From Kitagawia praeruptora (lineage: Eukaryota; Streptophyta; Magnoliopsida; Apiales; Apiaceae), in contig CM075344.1 in the NCBI GenBank assembly GCA_037693485.1, forward strand, positions 20,978,501 through 21,042,500: DNA of 64,000 nucleotides, read 5' to 3'. Below, one piece after another: positions 12,973-25,645 of this stretch (the first letter of the stretch is position 1; every line of letters begins with the position of its first letter). The notes under the pieces are model-generated. The model had not been told where the DNA came from, did not search any database, and worked only from the letters and a program-made list of their open reading frames with translations. The position numbers and the translations under genes are program-made.

Positions 12973-13724
12973 GGCCTCGTTTGGTTACCCCACTTTGTAG
13001 TTACACGGTTACTTAAAAAGCCCTGGAACTACAATACACAGTAAAAGTTCATGGGATAATTGAAAACCAGTGTTTGGTTAAAGATCATGTAACTTGAAGT
13101 TAAACAATTGTTCTTTTGGAAAAATATAATATTTGTTGTGAAATTAAATTAGTACGAAAATAAATATGAAATTAATTATAAAATAATAAAAAATTGCTAT
13201 ATATAAAATTGAAACACAATGATTTACAATACTATATAGAAAATATAAATCTATTACAAAGTATTAGTAAAATAATTAAATAAATAAGTAATTTTATCTA
13301 TTATATAGATAAATAAATAAATAGTTATAAACTACAATAAAAATATATTATAAATAAGATTTTAACAATCTGCCTATATAAATCAAATCAAGCAAACCAG
13401 TTTTAAAAAAAATTCAAATTTTAGGTGAAGAAAATTAAAAATATTAATTATGAAAAAAAATAAAAAACTAACTAATAAAAAATATACAATCATTAATATA
13501 AATTACAACAGTAAAGTAAATAAAATATACTCTTACTACGTAACTCCATGTGACCACGGGTGTGCTAGGTAACTAGGTTACCGTGTTTTGTGGTAACCCA
13601 GAAAACCTTGGAAGTTTAAGTTACGTGGTTGATTTCAAAAGTCATTTAACCAAACACTGTAATTTATTTAGGTTCCAAGGTAGTTGAAGTTCCTTACTTG
13701 GGTTACAGCGTACCAAACGAGGCC
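12973..13724. mobile_element. 752-bp Tourist-like (PIF/Harbinger) MITE
   Basis: The left terminus is GGCCTCGTTTGGTTACC. The right terminus is ACCAAACGAGGCC, giving a 13-bp perfect inverted repeat. TAA occurs directly outside both ends (12970-12972 and 13725-13727), the 3-bp target duplication expected for PIF/Harbinger elements. The interior is AT-rich without a transposase frame, so it is non-autonomous. Confidence 0.85.
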
Positions 13725-13727
13725 TAA

Positions 13728-14922
13728 GTAACTAACCTTTTTACCAGCGAAAGCAAAACCATCATGCTAATGCTCACAAAGATGAAGTCGGAAGATAGAG
13801 CTACAGTAACAGAAACAAACTTGAGAACCGTCTGGGCAGGGAAAAAGTTATAACAACACTGATTGCAAATTAACTTAGCAATATTTTCAGCATTTGCATC
13901 TTTTTTGTAACAGATAGCAAACCAGACAAGAGACTAATTAACAAGATAGCAATATTTTCAGCATTTGCATCTTTTTCCGCGGCCAATAGATTGGAACAAC
14001 TAACCAATGGACATACATGTTCAACAACAAGACAAATAAAATAAAAAGTTCGAATAATAGCTTTACCATGTCAAATTAAACATTCATCTCTTATTGGACA
14101 ATTTTTTTTTATCTTAGTAGAACCAGGACACTAGGAGGCCTGTGGCTAAAAAAATTTATTCCTAGTTCTTTTAGGTTGTCCAGGATTGATATCTTTCTGT
14201 TTCGATGCTTATTTCTGAAGACCGGTTGGGACTTCAGAATTATTTGTCAATTTGTTTTGGATGACCAACCAGAGCTATAGCCTAGGACTCCCCTGATTCC
14301 ACCAGTGTCATCGACATGAGGACGAAATTCAATTTTACAAACAACTTTCAATTTTCTCTTGAGAGAAAATATAGGCATTTTATATATTTATAAATAATAA
14401 AAGCTTATACTGCCAAAAGAAAAGGAAAAAACACAGTGGTCAGCAGAATAAATGCAGTACCTTCTTTTGATATAATGAAGCAGAATAAATAGAAATAGCA
14501 CAGTGGTCAGCTGGAGAGACTACAGAGTGACAAAAAAAATACTGGTGTAAAATATAAATGCCAAACCTCATGCTTTCAAATTTTCTTTTAAATCAAAATT
14601 TGTTTAACATTGTGACCCAGAAGTAATTGAATATAGGGTGCACTACATAAAAGATCCAGTATACAAAATATTTAAACAAAGAAAAATGTAAGATACACTT
14701 ACCCTCCACTCAAAAGAAGTTGGCCACTGTAGCAAAAACAAGTCTGAAGTATCGCCAAACTGAAGTCTATCCTCCTATCGCCAAATTGGCAGATAGGATA
14801 CCTGATAATGAAGCAGGCAGGCAGGACTGTTCTTAAAGCAATACCTGATAATTAAAATATGAAAATCACAATTAAATACGGTTATAGAATAGCCAATATG
14901 GTTATAACCAAATATTACACAC
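13728..14922. other. presumed 3' flank of TNP2 within CACTA-1, no further gene seen
   Basis: Between the MITE and the TNP2 stop codon I see no exon on either strand. A CACAGTGGTCAGC word occurs twice (about 14434 and 14498). By CACTA organisation this should be the TNP2 3' untranslated or TNPA upstream region. Confidence 0.4.
13877..13976. repeat. direct repeat, 29 bp, 71 bp apart
   Basis: The word starting AGCAATATTTTCAGCATTTG and ending CATCTTTTT occurs at 13877-13905 and again at about 13948-13976. Confidence 0.75.
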
Positions 14923-15340
14923 CTATGATGAATCTTCATCACTTTCACCAATCTCGCCACCACTTGAATTACTATTCCTGTTTTGATCATTATTTTCTTC
15001 ATTATCAGACACGTTCTCATCATTATTTCCAAACTGCTCAAGATCTATGAAAAAATTTGAAGGATTTTCGATAGTTATCGGTCCAATGTAGGATGTTGAT
15101 GCATTCGACACCTCTTCTTGAAAAGCATTGTCCAGTGACGACGTTTTTTCATTAAGAGCAGTTGAAGAACTTGGATTTTACCCGTCACCACCGTGTACCA
15201 TGGAGAACTGGGATTGTTGATATTAGGAGCATAATAAATTTGTATTGCGTGACTAGCTAATATGAACACATCTTCTACATCTAATTGTGACTTAACATTC
15301 ACATTGGTAATCCCATGCTTATCCACTATTACGTTCCTTG
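14923..15340 (-). pseudogene. CACTA TNP2 transposase, C-terminal part (DUF4216 and acidic tail), cut off by LARD3
   Basis: This is the continuation of the TNP2 gene whose main part lies at 45668-48916. Deleting 15341-45667 (LARD3 plus one CCTTG duplication) joins the frame ...MMFKCHWFDNTR to NVIVDKHGITNVNVKSQLD without a shift. The block VNVKSQLDVEDVFILASHAI and QIYYAPN...SSPWYTVV is typical of the plant-transposon domain DUF4216 (VN.......D.FVLASQA.QVFY...P....WHVV). A one-base frame change near 15178 separates it from the tail, which reads SSSTALNEKTSS, then ENPSNFFIDLEQFGN, then an Asn/Asp/Glu-rich end (GGEIGESDEDSS) and a stop. The gene is dead twice over: split by LARD3 and frameshifted. 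Confidence 0.85.
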
Positions 15341-16145
15341 TATAACGCCCTAGAAAGTAGCGAAATTATTATTATTATTGTTTAATTATTTAATATTAAA
15401 TGTGGATTGTAGGGTGTTAATTTTTTTTTTTAAAGATAAAATTATATGTGACATTGTGTTTACATGTTATATGATGATTTATATGTGAAATGTGGGTCCG
15501 TGTATTTTTATTTGAATTTGATGATTAAAATCTATTTAAATTGTGTATTAGTGAACTTTGTAAATTCTTATAAAATCATCGGAGTATTTAAAAATCCTGA
15601 AATCTTTTTTAATATTATCTTTGTATTTTTATTTAGTTTTAAAAATTATCGGGAGAATTATTTTGGGTGTTTAAGTATTTTTAAAATGATTTTAAGAGTG
15701 TTACTGCATTTAAAGGAATCTTATCTGCAAAATTCATATTTAATTCATTTTTGATCCTAAAATTATTTTAAAAATATGAGAATGTTTGTAATTTCATAAA
15801 ATTTATTTTGGAATTTTTAATTTTAAAGTTTCACTTATTTTCCATTTAATCTCGATTTTAGAAGTTTTTTAATTGATTTTCAGAATTGAAAATTTCCAAG
15901 GTGCACCTATTATTTTCTTATCAAAATTCTAGCAGTTCTTTTTCTTGGCTTATTGCGTACGCTCAGTTGGGTTTTGGGGGATTCTCTAGAACTCTCCTGA
16001 TCAATTTCTCTCAACTTCTCTCTATCTCGTCTCTTCTCTCAGACCTTCCATTGCTGTTTTTCTCTCTCTCTCTCTCTCTCGGTTCAGTGTTGTTTCCACT
16101 TGGCCGGAGCTTCGACCGCCTATAAGGCTATAACTGGAGCTCGGT

Positions 16146-19100
16146 TGTAATAATTCAGATTTTTCAGAGTTTATTATTATTCTTATTTAAATATTTTATT
16201 GATTTTTCCATTAAAGAGGAATAATAATATCAATATTTTATTCTTATTGATTGCTTGTACGTGTTTAACTGCCAATATGTTATTCGGGTAGATTGTACTT
16301 GTTATCGTTTGTGTTAGTAATTATTTTTATTTTATTAAAAATCGATCGTTTCATCGATTTTGGCAAATTGAGTTTGTTTTAAAATTTTATGGATCGAGTT
16401 GGTATTTTATTTGTACCAAAATTATACCCGATATTCTATCTGTGTACAAAAGTTTATTTGTGTAAACTATCAAAATATTCGAAAATTTAGTATTTTTACA
16501 TTTTTGGACAATCCGGGATTTATAAAAAATTTGTGCATAGTTATTTTAATTTTTGGAAAGAATAAAATTTTCAATTTTATCCGAGTAAATCATTTCGGGG
16601 TTAAAGAAATGATTTTGAAAAACATTTATTCATTTTATTTGTAAAATAAAAATTTGTTATTTTCATTCTCTAATTATTTAGTTGGCAATTTTTAAATTCA
16701 ACTAATTTAATTAGGGGTCAAATATTATTTTTGGGGTACATTGCAAGAAGCCTTAATAATATAAGTTTTTTTTATACATATTCTAATTCTATCCTATACC
16801 CGTGACAACCCCCTCCTTTTTCTCTCCCGTGACCCTCTCTCTCGTCTCTCCAGTCTCTCTCTAGTCTCTCCCTTGTTCTTCCTCCACCCCACAAATCAAA
16901 CCCACCACTTTATGCGTTTTTGTTGATCAAATTCTGAGTTTGAATAACCAAAACGAAGCTCTTTCAATCCTCTATCCACCTGCATCAACAAAATTCAGTT
17001 TTGGGTAATTTTAATTTTCGGCCAAATTTGAAAGTCGAATTTTAATGATTGTTTCTTGATTCTTTGTATGTATATGTATAGATCGTTGGATGTTAAAGTC
17101 ATTCATGTAAATATTTTGAGTTTCTGGGTTGTTTGAGTTCGCCGGAAAATTTATAGATTTGACCGGAATTTGTTGTAGATGATTGTTTTAAAGTTTTAAT
17201 TGTATGTATGGTGGCATATATTTTTTATTTGAATTTTCTAGGCATTTTTATAGTTGCCGGAATTTTTGGTTGGTTCGCCGGAGTTGTTCGGTTTTGAGGT
17301 GTTTTTGGTTGGTTTTTATCGTAATCGTTGTTTCTGGTGTTGTAAGTCTGTGTGGATGGAATAAGTTTGATTTGCATGAGTTCTGGGCTGGTTTAAATAG
17401 TGGTGGATTTTTGGTCGATCGGAAAGGTGGCCGGATTTCTGGAAATTTTCCAGTTTCCGGCGAAGTTTCCGGCAAGTGTTCATGGGTGTTCTTGAGCAGT
17501 TTCTGTTTGATCTTCAAACCCTAGCTACACTTTTGTAAAAACTGATTTTGGATTAAAATTTTAAAATAAAATCCAAAATTCATAAATTAATTAAAATAAT
17601 TAATTGATTAATTATTTTAAATAATTAATTGATTAATTTATTTAATTGATTAATTAATTTAATTGATTTATTTATTTTGATTAATTTTGTTAAAATTCGA
17701 TTAACTTTAATTGATCTTAATTAATTTTAGTTGATGATTTAATTAATTCAATTAATCGATTAATTTGATAATTAATTGATTAATTCTATTAATTAATTAT
17801 TAATTTTGATTAATTTTTATTAATTTTAATAATTTTTTATTCACGTTTTTAAAAAGAAAAACGAGATGATTCGTTCTAAATGAACAAAATATTTTTTTTA
17901 ATGGAAATGATTTGATTTCTAAAAATTTGAAAAATGTTTTAAAATTAGAAGATCAAATGGATGATTCGCATCGAGTCATGATGCTATGTAATATATTTTA
18001 TTTTATTTATTTGTTTAACTTTGTAAATTTTAGAAAATTGATTGATTTCGATCTAAAAATGTTTTACTTTCGAAATGTTTTAAAACAGAGATCAAATATT
18101 TTGTAAAATTATGTTCGAGTCATAATACGTGCAATGTGAATTATCAAGGTATTAAGTATCGAGGGTTATGATATAAATCGAGTTTTGCCCGATATATATT
18201 TAATTGGTGTTTAATTGTGTATATGATTTTATAAGATGTCGCTAAGAGTAGACGACGTTTTCTTTGAGTTACTGACTAGGATTGTCAGATTTATATTTCT
18301 TTTTGAGGATGAAGTGTTTGTTTCGAGGATTAATTGGTGAGTATTGACATAGGAATGTCAGCAGAGATAAGAGGTTAAATGAAGAAGGTTGGAGACGGTT
18401 GCAATATTGTTTGTGGATTGTTGGATTTATTGTGAGGTGTCTTAACACCGGGAAAATGCCTATGTTCAAAGGGGACATTTCCAATTATTTTCTTCTGGCA
18501 GAGATATTGGTAAGCATGGTTACTACGTTCGAATTGAGTTTATAAGCGTTTACAAAATGTCAGAGTTGTCGTCTGAAGACTGAATTACCGTATTACGTTT
18601 GACTATAGAAGGGTCGCGCGGGCTCAATCCTAAAGGATCAAACTCGTGGCAACCGCAAGAGCGTAAACCAAAGAATGATCGAAAATGAAGACGATGATGC
18701 CGTAAGATAGAAAGAAGAAAGTAGTATTACTTCGGCTTTACGCAATAGCTAAGGACCAGAGGCAAGTGCTACTATCACTCACTTATTGTTCAAGTGATAT
18801 TTTCTTGATATCTCTCAACTCGTAAATTCACGAGTAATTATTTTGATTAATATTTGTTGCCAAAATCAATACTGTTGATTATTATCTTGACATCCATTTG
18901 TATTGTTCAATATCTTTGCTTACATTCATATAAATGCCTGTTTGACAGCGAAATCTTTTATGATACACTTGATATCCCTCAAACCCTGAAAAGGAGTTTT
19001 ATTGCTAAATAAAGTTGTGTTGGGGATTTCCACAACAAAATGTTTTGACCTAGACGCAGGTCCCCTTATTATTATTTTAGGCCAAAGTGTGCCTTGGATC

Positions 19101-19896
19101 CATAAAATTTGTAGGACTTTGCTTTGTGCTCTGTCCGGGACTATTTCGCGACTGATCATCGGCTATAGTCCGTAGCGTCATTTGAAATCCCATATGAATT
19201 ATGAAAAGTTTATTGAATTGATGAAAATCAATATTCTATTTGAGCTGGCAAGTTTGATTTTATTTCCCAATGATTTATTAAATTTCCTGTGTTATTATAC
19301 ACTTGTTGAACATTTTTAGCTCACTCTTGTTTGGTTGGGAAATATCAAAAATTGTTTTGAAGTGGTTGAGATAAAACAAATATGGAATACTTTTGACCTC
19401 CTACCCTATTTTAGTAATGCACTTGCTGAGCATTTCTTCCGCTCATACTTGCTTGTTTTAAATTTTAACCCTTCAGAAAAAGGTAGTTTGGCGAGACTTA
19501 TCGCGTAGTTCGGAAAGAGATGAGGCAGGTGCCATTATGAAGATGACTTGCTCAGGATGTCTGGATCTAGTGTAAGATCTATTTTATATAGTTGATTTCT
19601 AATATTTATTATTATGTATTAGAATAGTTGGCCTGGTGTACTTCTTGTCGAATTTATACCAGTTGCTTAAGATTTGAACGAAGAGATTTTTGTAAAGAAA
19701 AAGATTTTATTATTGGAAATTGGATTCTTCTTTCTAGCACTATAACCTTAAAGATCTTGGTATATTTGGGGTCGCAAATGTTATATTCCAATTGTTGGAC
19801 AATCACAAGTAATTATTTATTATTAAACAGGTGGTTTATTTTGAGAATTTTTGTGTGACGACCAAATCTTCTGACCCCGGATTTGGGGGCGTTACA
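16146..19896 (+). repeat. LARD1 5' LTR
   Basis: TGTAATAATTCAG...GGGGCGTTACA. It includes a CT-rich section (16810-16890), a low-complexity TTAATTGATTAA tract (about 17580-17835) and the conserved 3' block CTTGCTGAGCATTTCTTCCG shared with LARD2. Confidence 0.92.
17580..17835. repeat. low-complexity TTAATTGATTAA tract
   Basis: About 250 bp made almost only of TTAATTGATTAATT variants in the 5' LTR of LARD1. The 3' LTR has the same tract at about 22998-23255, shorter by roughly 17 bp. Confidence 0.85.
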
Positions 19897-19899
19897 GGT

Positions 19900-19911
19900 T
19901 GGTATCAGAGC
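19900..19911 (+). other. LARD1 primer-binding site (initiator-Met tRNA)
   Basis: TGGTATCAGAGC starts 3 bp after the 5' LTR. It is the standard plant LTR-retrotransposon site complementary to the 3' end of initiator Met tRNA. Confidence 0.92.
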
Positions 19912-21575
19912 TGAGGTTATAGTAAACTAGAAACGAGAGTGTGTAGGAGTGTGTATATCTAAGTAAGGAACGTCAGAGCTCATGTAGAGTTCGTGTTGGA
20001 CTATTGGATATGGTACCAATTAGAAAGTTAAGATGCGAGTGTTGGCAGATGATTGCGTTGAACTGGATAGATTTCCTTATGACTGTAGATGTCTACTACG
20101 GAATCCTCAAAGACTATTACGATTCGAAATGACGTGCTGATTTAAGATGATCATGCCAAACGGGACAGAATTTCTTGCGAATGGAGATGTTTGCTGTGGA
20201 ATCTTCAGAGTTTATTACGAGTCAACAATGACATACGATATCGTTATCCTTAAAACGTGGAAAGGAAGAAGCTTAAAATTGAATGACGAGCTATCGAAGG
20301 AACTGACAAAGAAGGAATAAGTAGAGACCTTGGCAATACCTTTCATTTCTATGAATTATTTTTATATCCCTCCTAAAGAGGCATTCTTTAAAAGATATAT
20401 TTGTTCTACTAAACAGTGGCATTTTGACACTGGTATTCAACTCCGTTTTGATTCAATTCTTTCAGAGGTTATTATGAAACCTACTTTCAATTTTTGAGGC
20501 TTTTCAACTTTTTGTTTTCTCCAGTGGTGGATAACTTTATCTTTCTATATAGCAACACTTGTTCTGTACTTTCTTTTCTGATTGTTCTTCCTTTCGGAAA
20601 TAACACCTTTGGAATTTGGTTCGGTTGTAATCCAAGGTGTGTATCAGACATTTATTCGTCAGATGGTATTAATTATTAATTTGACCTTGGATTCCTTTCA
20701 TATTTCTCTATTCCTACTGAGACGAACAACCCTATTTTTAGGGGACACCAAGTATTTTTGTCTTTGTGATAGAAGTTGGATGGGACGCCATCACTGGTGT
20801 GTTGTGTATTACAATAAGTCTGGCCACCTTATTTGTAAATGTCGGAGCTAAGACGCACAACGTCGGGTTCATATGATCATATTGATCTCTCAGTTATTCT
20901 TTTATTTCAAACCAGATCCTTTAAAATTCATAAATTGATAACCACAATTGTGAGGCATTTGTTGATATGGAATCTTTTCTCTTCAAAGTTCCATGATTTT
21001 GATATCTCAAACAGTTTTGAAGGTATGCCAATCAGGTTAGAATAAGTTAACCTTGACAGGATGATTCAAGACTTTGCTATGGGATTACCACCAGCAAAAA
21101 CGGATCAAGATGCGATTACAATACTAGCGACGTATAGCGGTGTCAGTTCGTTTTCTCCCTATCGATTACGGTTATGCTATCGAAAAGTTTTTTCAATTTC
21201 ATTCGAAAGAAAACAGTGTGCTATGAAATTCCAGTAACAATTGTGTCAGATAGAAGATTCAAGATTAAATTCGAGATTTTGAAGAGTTGCATGCGAATTG
21301 ATGCAAGTACCGGTCTTGAGAAATGTGTATGATAGGTTTCTTGTGTAGAAGGGGATAATGTCTAATCTCAAAGGATAGGCTCATAAGAGAGCATGAACAT
21401 ATATTGGTACAACCAGATTGGTCCTATATAGAAAACCAGTGAAAATTTCAGACAAGATACAACGAGTATCAGAGATTAAAGAATTACTATTGTTACAAAT
21501 GTTGTAAGAATTGAGAAGTTGGCAAAAGGAACCCCATGGATTTTCCTCAGCGGATTCCGAGGACGGAATCCCTAT

Positions 21576-21588
21576 AAGGAGGGTAGAT
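21576..21588 (+). other. LARD1 polypurine tract
   Basis: AAGGAGGGTAGAT lies directly before the 3' LTR; this is the expected place and composition for plus-strand priming. Confidence 0.75.
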
Positions 21589-24500
21589 TGTAATAATCCA
21601 GATTTTTCAGAGTTTATTATTATTCTTATTTAAATATTTTATTGATTTTTCCATTAAAGAGGAATAATAATATCAATATTTTATTCTTATTGATTGCTTG
21701 TACGTGTTTAACTGCCAATATGTTATTCGGGTAGATTGTACTTGTTATCGTTTGTGTTAGTAATTATTTTTATTTTATTAAAAAGCGATCGTTTCATCGA
21801 TTTTGGCAAATTGAGTTTGTTTTAAAATTTTATGGATCGAGTTGGTACTTTATTTGTACCAAAATTATACCCGGTATTCTATCTGTGTACAAAAGTTTAT
21901 TTGTGTAAACTATCAAAATATTCGAAAATTTAGTATTTTTACATTTTTGGACAATCCGGGATTTATAAAAATTTTGTGCATAGTTATTTTAATTTTTGGA
22001 AAGAATAAAATTTTCAATTTTATCCGAGTAAATCATTTGGGGGTTAAAGAAATGATTTTGAAAAATATTAATTCATTTTATTTGTAAAATAAAAATTTGT
22101 TATTTTCATTCTCTAATTATTTAGTTGGCAATTTTTAAATTCAACTAATTTAATTAGGGGTCAAATATTATTTTTGGGGTACATTGCAAGAAGCCTTAAT
22201 AATATAAGTTTTTTTATACATATTTTAATTCTATCCTATACCCGTGACACCCCCCTCCTTTTTCTCTCCCGTGACCCTCTCTCTCGTCTCTCCAGTCTCT
22301 CTCTAGTCTCTCCCTTGTTCTTCCTCCACCCCACAAATCAAACCCACCACTTTATGCGTTTTTGTTGATCAAATTCTGAGTTTGAATAACCAAAACGAAG
22401 CTCTTTCAATCCTCTATCCACCTGCATCAACAAAATTCAGTTTTGGGTAATTTTAATTTTCGGCCAAATTTGAAAGTCGAATTTTAATGATTGTTTCTTG
22501 ATTCTTTGTATGTATATGTATAGATCGTTGGATGTTAAAGTCATTCATGTAAATATTTTGAGTTTCTGGGTTGTTTGAGTTCGCCGGAAAATTTATAGAT
22601 TTGACCGGAATTTGTTGTAGATGATTGTTTTAAAGTTTTAATTGTATGTATGGTGGCATATATTTTTTATTTGAATTTTCTGGGCATTTTTATAGTTGCC
22701 GGAATTTTTGGTTGGTTCGCCGGAGTTGTTCGATTTTGAGGTGTTTTTGGTTGGTTTTTATCGTAATCCTTGTTTCTGGTGTTGTAAGTCTTTGTGGATG
22801 GAATAAGTTTGATTTGCATGAGTTCTGGGCTGGTTTAAATAGTGGTGGATTTTTGGTCGGTCGGAAAGGTGGCCGGATTTCTGGAAATTTTCCAGTTTCC
22901 GGCGAAGTTTCCGGCAAGTGTTCATGGGTGTTCTTGAGCAGTTTCTGTTTGATCTTCAAACCCTAGCTACACTTTTGTAAAAACTGATTTTGGATTAAAA
23001 TTTTAAAATAAAATCCAAAATTCATAAATTAATTAAAATAATTAATTGATTAATTATTTTAAATAATTAATTGATTAATTTATTTAATTGATTTATTTAT
23101 TTTGATTAATTTTGTTAAAATTCGATTAACTTTAATTGATCTTAATTAATTTTAGTTGATGATTTAATTAATTCAATTAATCGATTAATTTGATAATTAA
23201 TTGATTAATTCTATTAATTAATTATTAATTAATTTTAATTAATTTTAATAATTTTTTTATTCACGTTTTTAAAAAGAAAAACGAGATGATTCGTTCTAAA
23301 TGAACAAAATATTTTTTTTAATGGAAATGATTTGATTTCTAAAAATTTGAAAAATGTTTTAAAATTAGAAGATCAAATGGATGATTCGCATCGAGTCATG
23401 ATGCTATGTAATATATTTTATTTTATTTATTTGTTTAACTTTGTAAATTTTAGAAAATTGATTGATTTCGATCTAAAAATGTTTTACTTTCGAAATGTTT
23501 TAAAACAGAGATCAAATATTTTGTAAAATTATGTTCGAGTCATAATACGTGCAATGTGAATTATCAAGGTATTAAGTATCGAGGGTTATGATATAAATCG
23601 AGTTTTGCCCGATATATATTTAATTGGTGTTTAATTGTGTATATGATTTTATAAGATGTCGCTAAGAGTAGACGACGTTTTCTTTGAGTTACTGACTAGG
23701 ATTGTCAGATTTATATTTCTTTTTGAGGATGAAGTGTTTGTTTCGAGGATTAATTGGTGAGTATTGACATAGGAATGCCAGCAGAGATAAGAGGTTAAAT
23801 GAAGAAGGTTGGAGACGGTTGCAATATTGTTTGTGGATTGTTGGATTTATTGTGAGGTGTCTTAACACCGGGAAAATGCCTATGTTCAAAGGGGACATTT
23901 CCAATTATTTTCTTCTGGCAGAGATATTGGTAAGCATGGTTACTACGTTCGAATTGAGTTTATAAGCGTTTACAAAATGTCAGAGTTGTCGTCTGAAGAC
24001 TGAATTACCGTATTACGTTTGACTATAGAAGGGTCGCGCGGGCTCAATCCTAAAGGATCAAACTCGTGGCAATCGCAAGAGCGTAAACCAAAGAATGATC
24101 GAAAATGAAGACGATGATGCCGTAAGATAGAAAGAAGAAAGTAGTATTACTTCGGCTTTACGCAATAGCTAAGGACCAGAGGCAAGTGCTACTATCACTC
24201 ACTTATTGTTCAAGTGATATTTTCTTGATATCTTTCAACTCGTAAATTCACGAGTAATTATTTTGATTAATATTTGTTGCCAAAATCAATACTGTTGATT
24301 ATTATCTTGACATCCATTTGTATTGTTCAATATCTTTGCTTACATTCATATAAATGCCTGTTTGACAGCGAAATCTTTTATGATACACTTGATATCCCTC
24401 AAACCCTGAAAAGGAGTTTTATTGCTAAATAAAGTTGTGTTGGGGATTTCCACAACAAAATGTTTTGACCTAGACGCAGGTCCCCTTATTATTATTTTAG

Positions 24501-25316
24501 GCCAAAGTGTGCCTTGGATCCATAAAATTTGTAGGACTTTGCTTTGTGCTCTGTCCGGGACTATTTCGCGACTGATCATCGGCTATAGTCCGTAGCGTCA
24601 TTTGAAATCCCATATGAATTATGAAAAGTTTATTGAATTGATGAAAATCAATATTCTATTTGAGCTGGCAAGTTTGATTTTATTTCCCAATGATTTATTA
24701 AATTTCCTGTGTTATTATACACTTGTTGAACATTTTTAGCTCACTCTTGTTTGGTTGGGAAATATCAAAAATTGTTTTGACGTGGTTGAGATAAAACAAA
24801 TATGGAATACTTTTGACCTCCTACCCTATTTTAGTAATGCACTTACTGGGCATTTCTTCCGCTCATACTTGCTTGTTTTAAATTTTAACCCTTCAGAAAA
24901 AGGTAGTTTGGCGAGACTTATTCGCGTAGTTCGGAAAGAGATGAGGCAGGTGCCATTATGAAGATGACTTGCTCAGGATGTCTGGATCTAGTGTAAGATC
25001 TATTTTATATAGTTGATTTCTAATATTTATTATTATGTATTAGAATAGTTGGCCTGGTGTACTTCTTGTCGAATTTATACCAGTTGCTTAAGATTTGAAC
25101 GAAGAGATTTTTGTAAAGAAAAAGATTTTATTATTGGAAATTGGATTCTTCTTTCTAGCACTATAACCTTAAAGATCTTGTATATTTGGGGTCGCAAATG
25201 TTATATTCCAATTGTTGGACAATCACAAGTAATTATTTATTATTAAACAGGTGGTTTATTTTGAGAATTTTTGTGTGACGACCAAATCTTCTGACCCCGG
25301 ATTTGGGGGCGTTACA
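21589..25316 (+). repeat. LARD1 3' LTR
   Basis: TGTAATAATCCAG...GGGGCGTTACA, near-identical along its length to 16146-19896. Confidence 0.92.
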
Positions 25317-25333
25317 TCGGTTGTGAAACTTTC

Positions 25334-25630
25334 TATAGTTAATAAGATATGAAACTCATATAACTATGTGATATAGAACAGAGAAAAGCAATGTATTGCT
25401 TGCCAAGAAGCGATGGTTTTATTTCTGATAACTCAAGCATATATAGAAGATTACAATGACTGAAAACAAGGAAATGATAATCTACCAAATCTCATCCTAA
25501 CAACCTCTAACAACTGATTTATTCGACTTCCTAAAAACCTGCTATTAAATCAAACAGCATGATCAAAACAAATCCTAAAATGATAACAACTTATTTAAAA
25601 CTTAAGACACGTTTAAGATTAGAACCAACA
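25334..25630 (-). repeat. copia 3' LTR (element orientation)
   Basis: 297 bp, apparently identical to 29842-30138. A G-rich purine tract (minus strand TAGGGGGGAATA) abuts it at about 25631-25642. Confidence 0.95.
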
Positions 25631-25642
25631 TATTCCCCCCTA
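25631..25642 (-). other. copia polypurine tract
   Basis: The minus strand reads TAGGGGGGAATA directly before the 3' LTR and just after the end of the pol frame. Confidence 0.85.
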
Positions 25643-25645
25643 ATC

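Larger units (their letters stand above)
19897..21588 (+). other. LARD1 internal region with gag-like vestige
   Basis: No long frame is open. A short stretch near 20766-20850 reads CDRSWMGRHHW...CVVYYNKSGHLICKCRS. The YNKSGHL..CRS part resembles a degenerate retroviral zinc knuckle (CX2CX4HX4C) with cysteines lost. The 3' end (GCAAAAGGAACCCCATGG... then GATTCCGAGGACGGAATCC) can be read as a KEP.GF...DSEDGI peptide followed by AAGGAGGG, like the end of a gypsy polyprotein and its polypurine tract. Blocks match LARD2 (20131-20310 with 3500-3680) and LARD3 (20765-20885 with 38810-38950). I infer a decayed Ty3/gypsy ancestor. Confidence 0.65.
16146..25316 (+). mobile_element. LARD1: 9.2-kb non-autonomous LTR element inside the LARD3 LTR
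   Basis: LTRs lie at 16146-19896 (3,751 bp) and 21589-25316 (3,728 bp), both TGTAATAAT...GGGGCGTTACA. The target duplication TCGGT lies at 16141-16145 and 25317-25321. The interior is only 1,692 bp. The LTRs are very similar; the clearest difference is a ~17-bp length change in the TTAATTGATTAA tract near 17640/23085, plus scattered substitutions. A primer site and purine tract are present, no pol. The interior retains a gag-like vestige (see 19897-21588). Confidence 0.93.

Noticed and set aside
16399..24579. Paired small open frames repeated about 5.4 kb apart (for example 81, 106, 64, 71 and 77 codons)
   Set aside because: They are copies of the same frames in the two LTRs of LARD1, with no domain, codon bias or splice logic.
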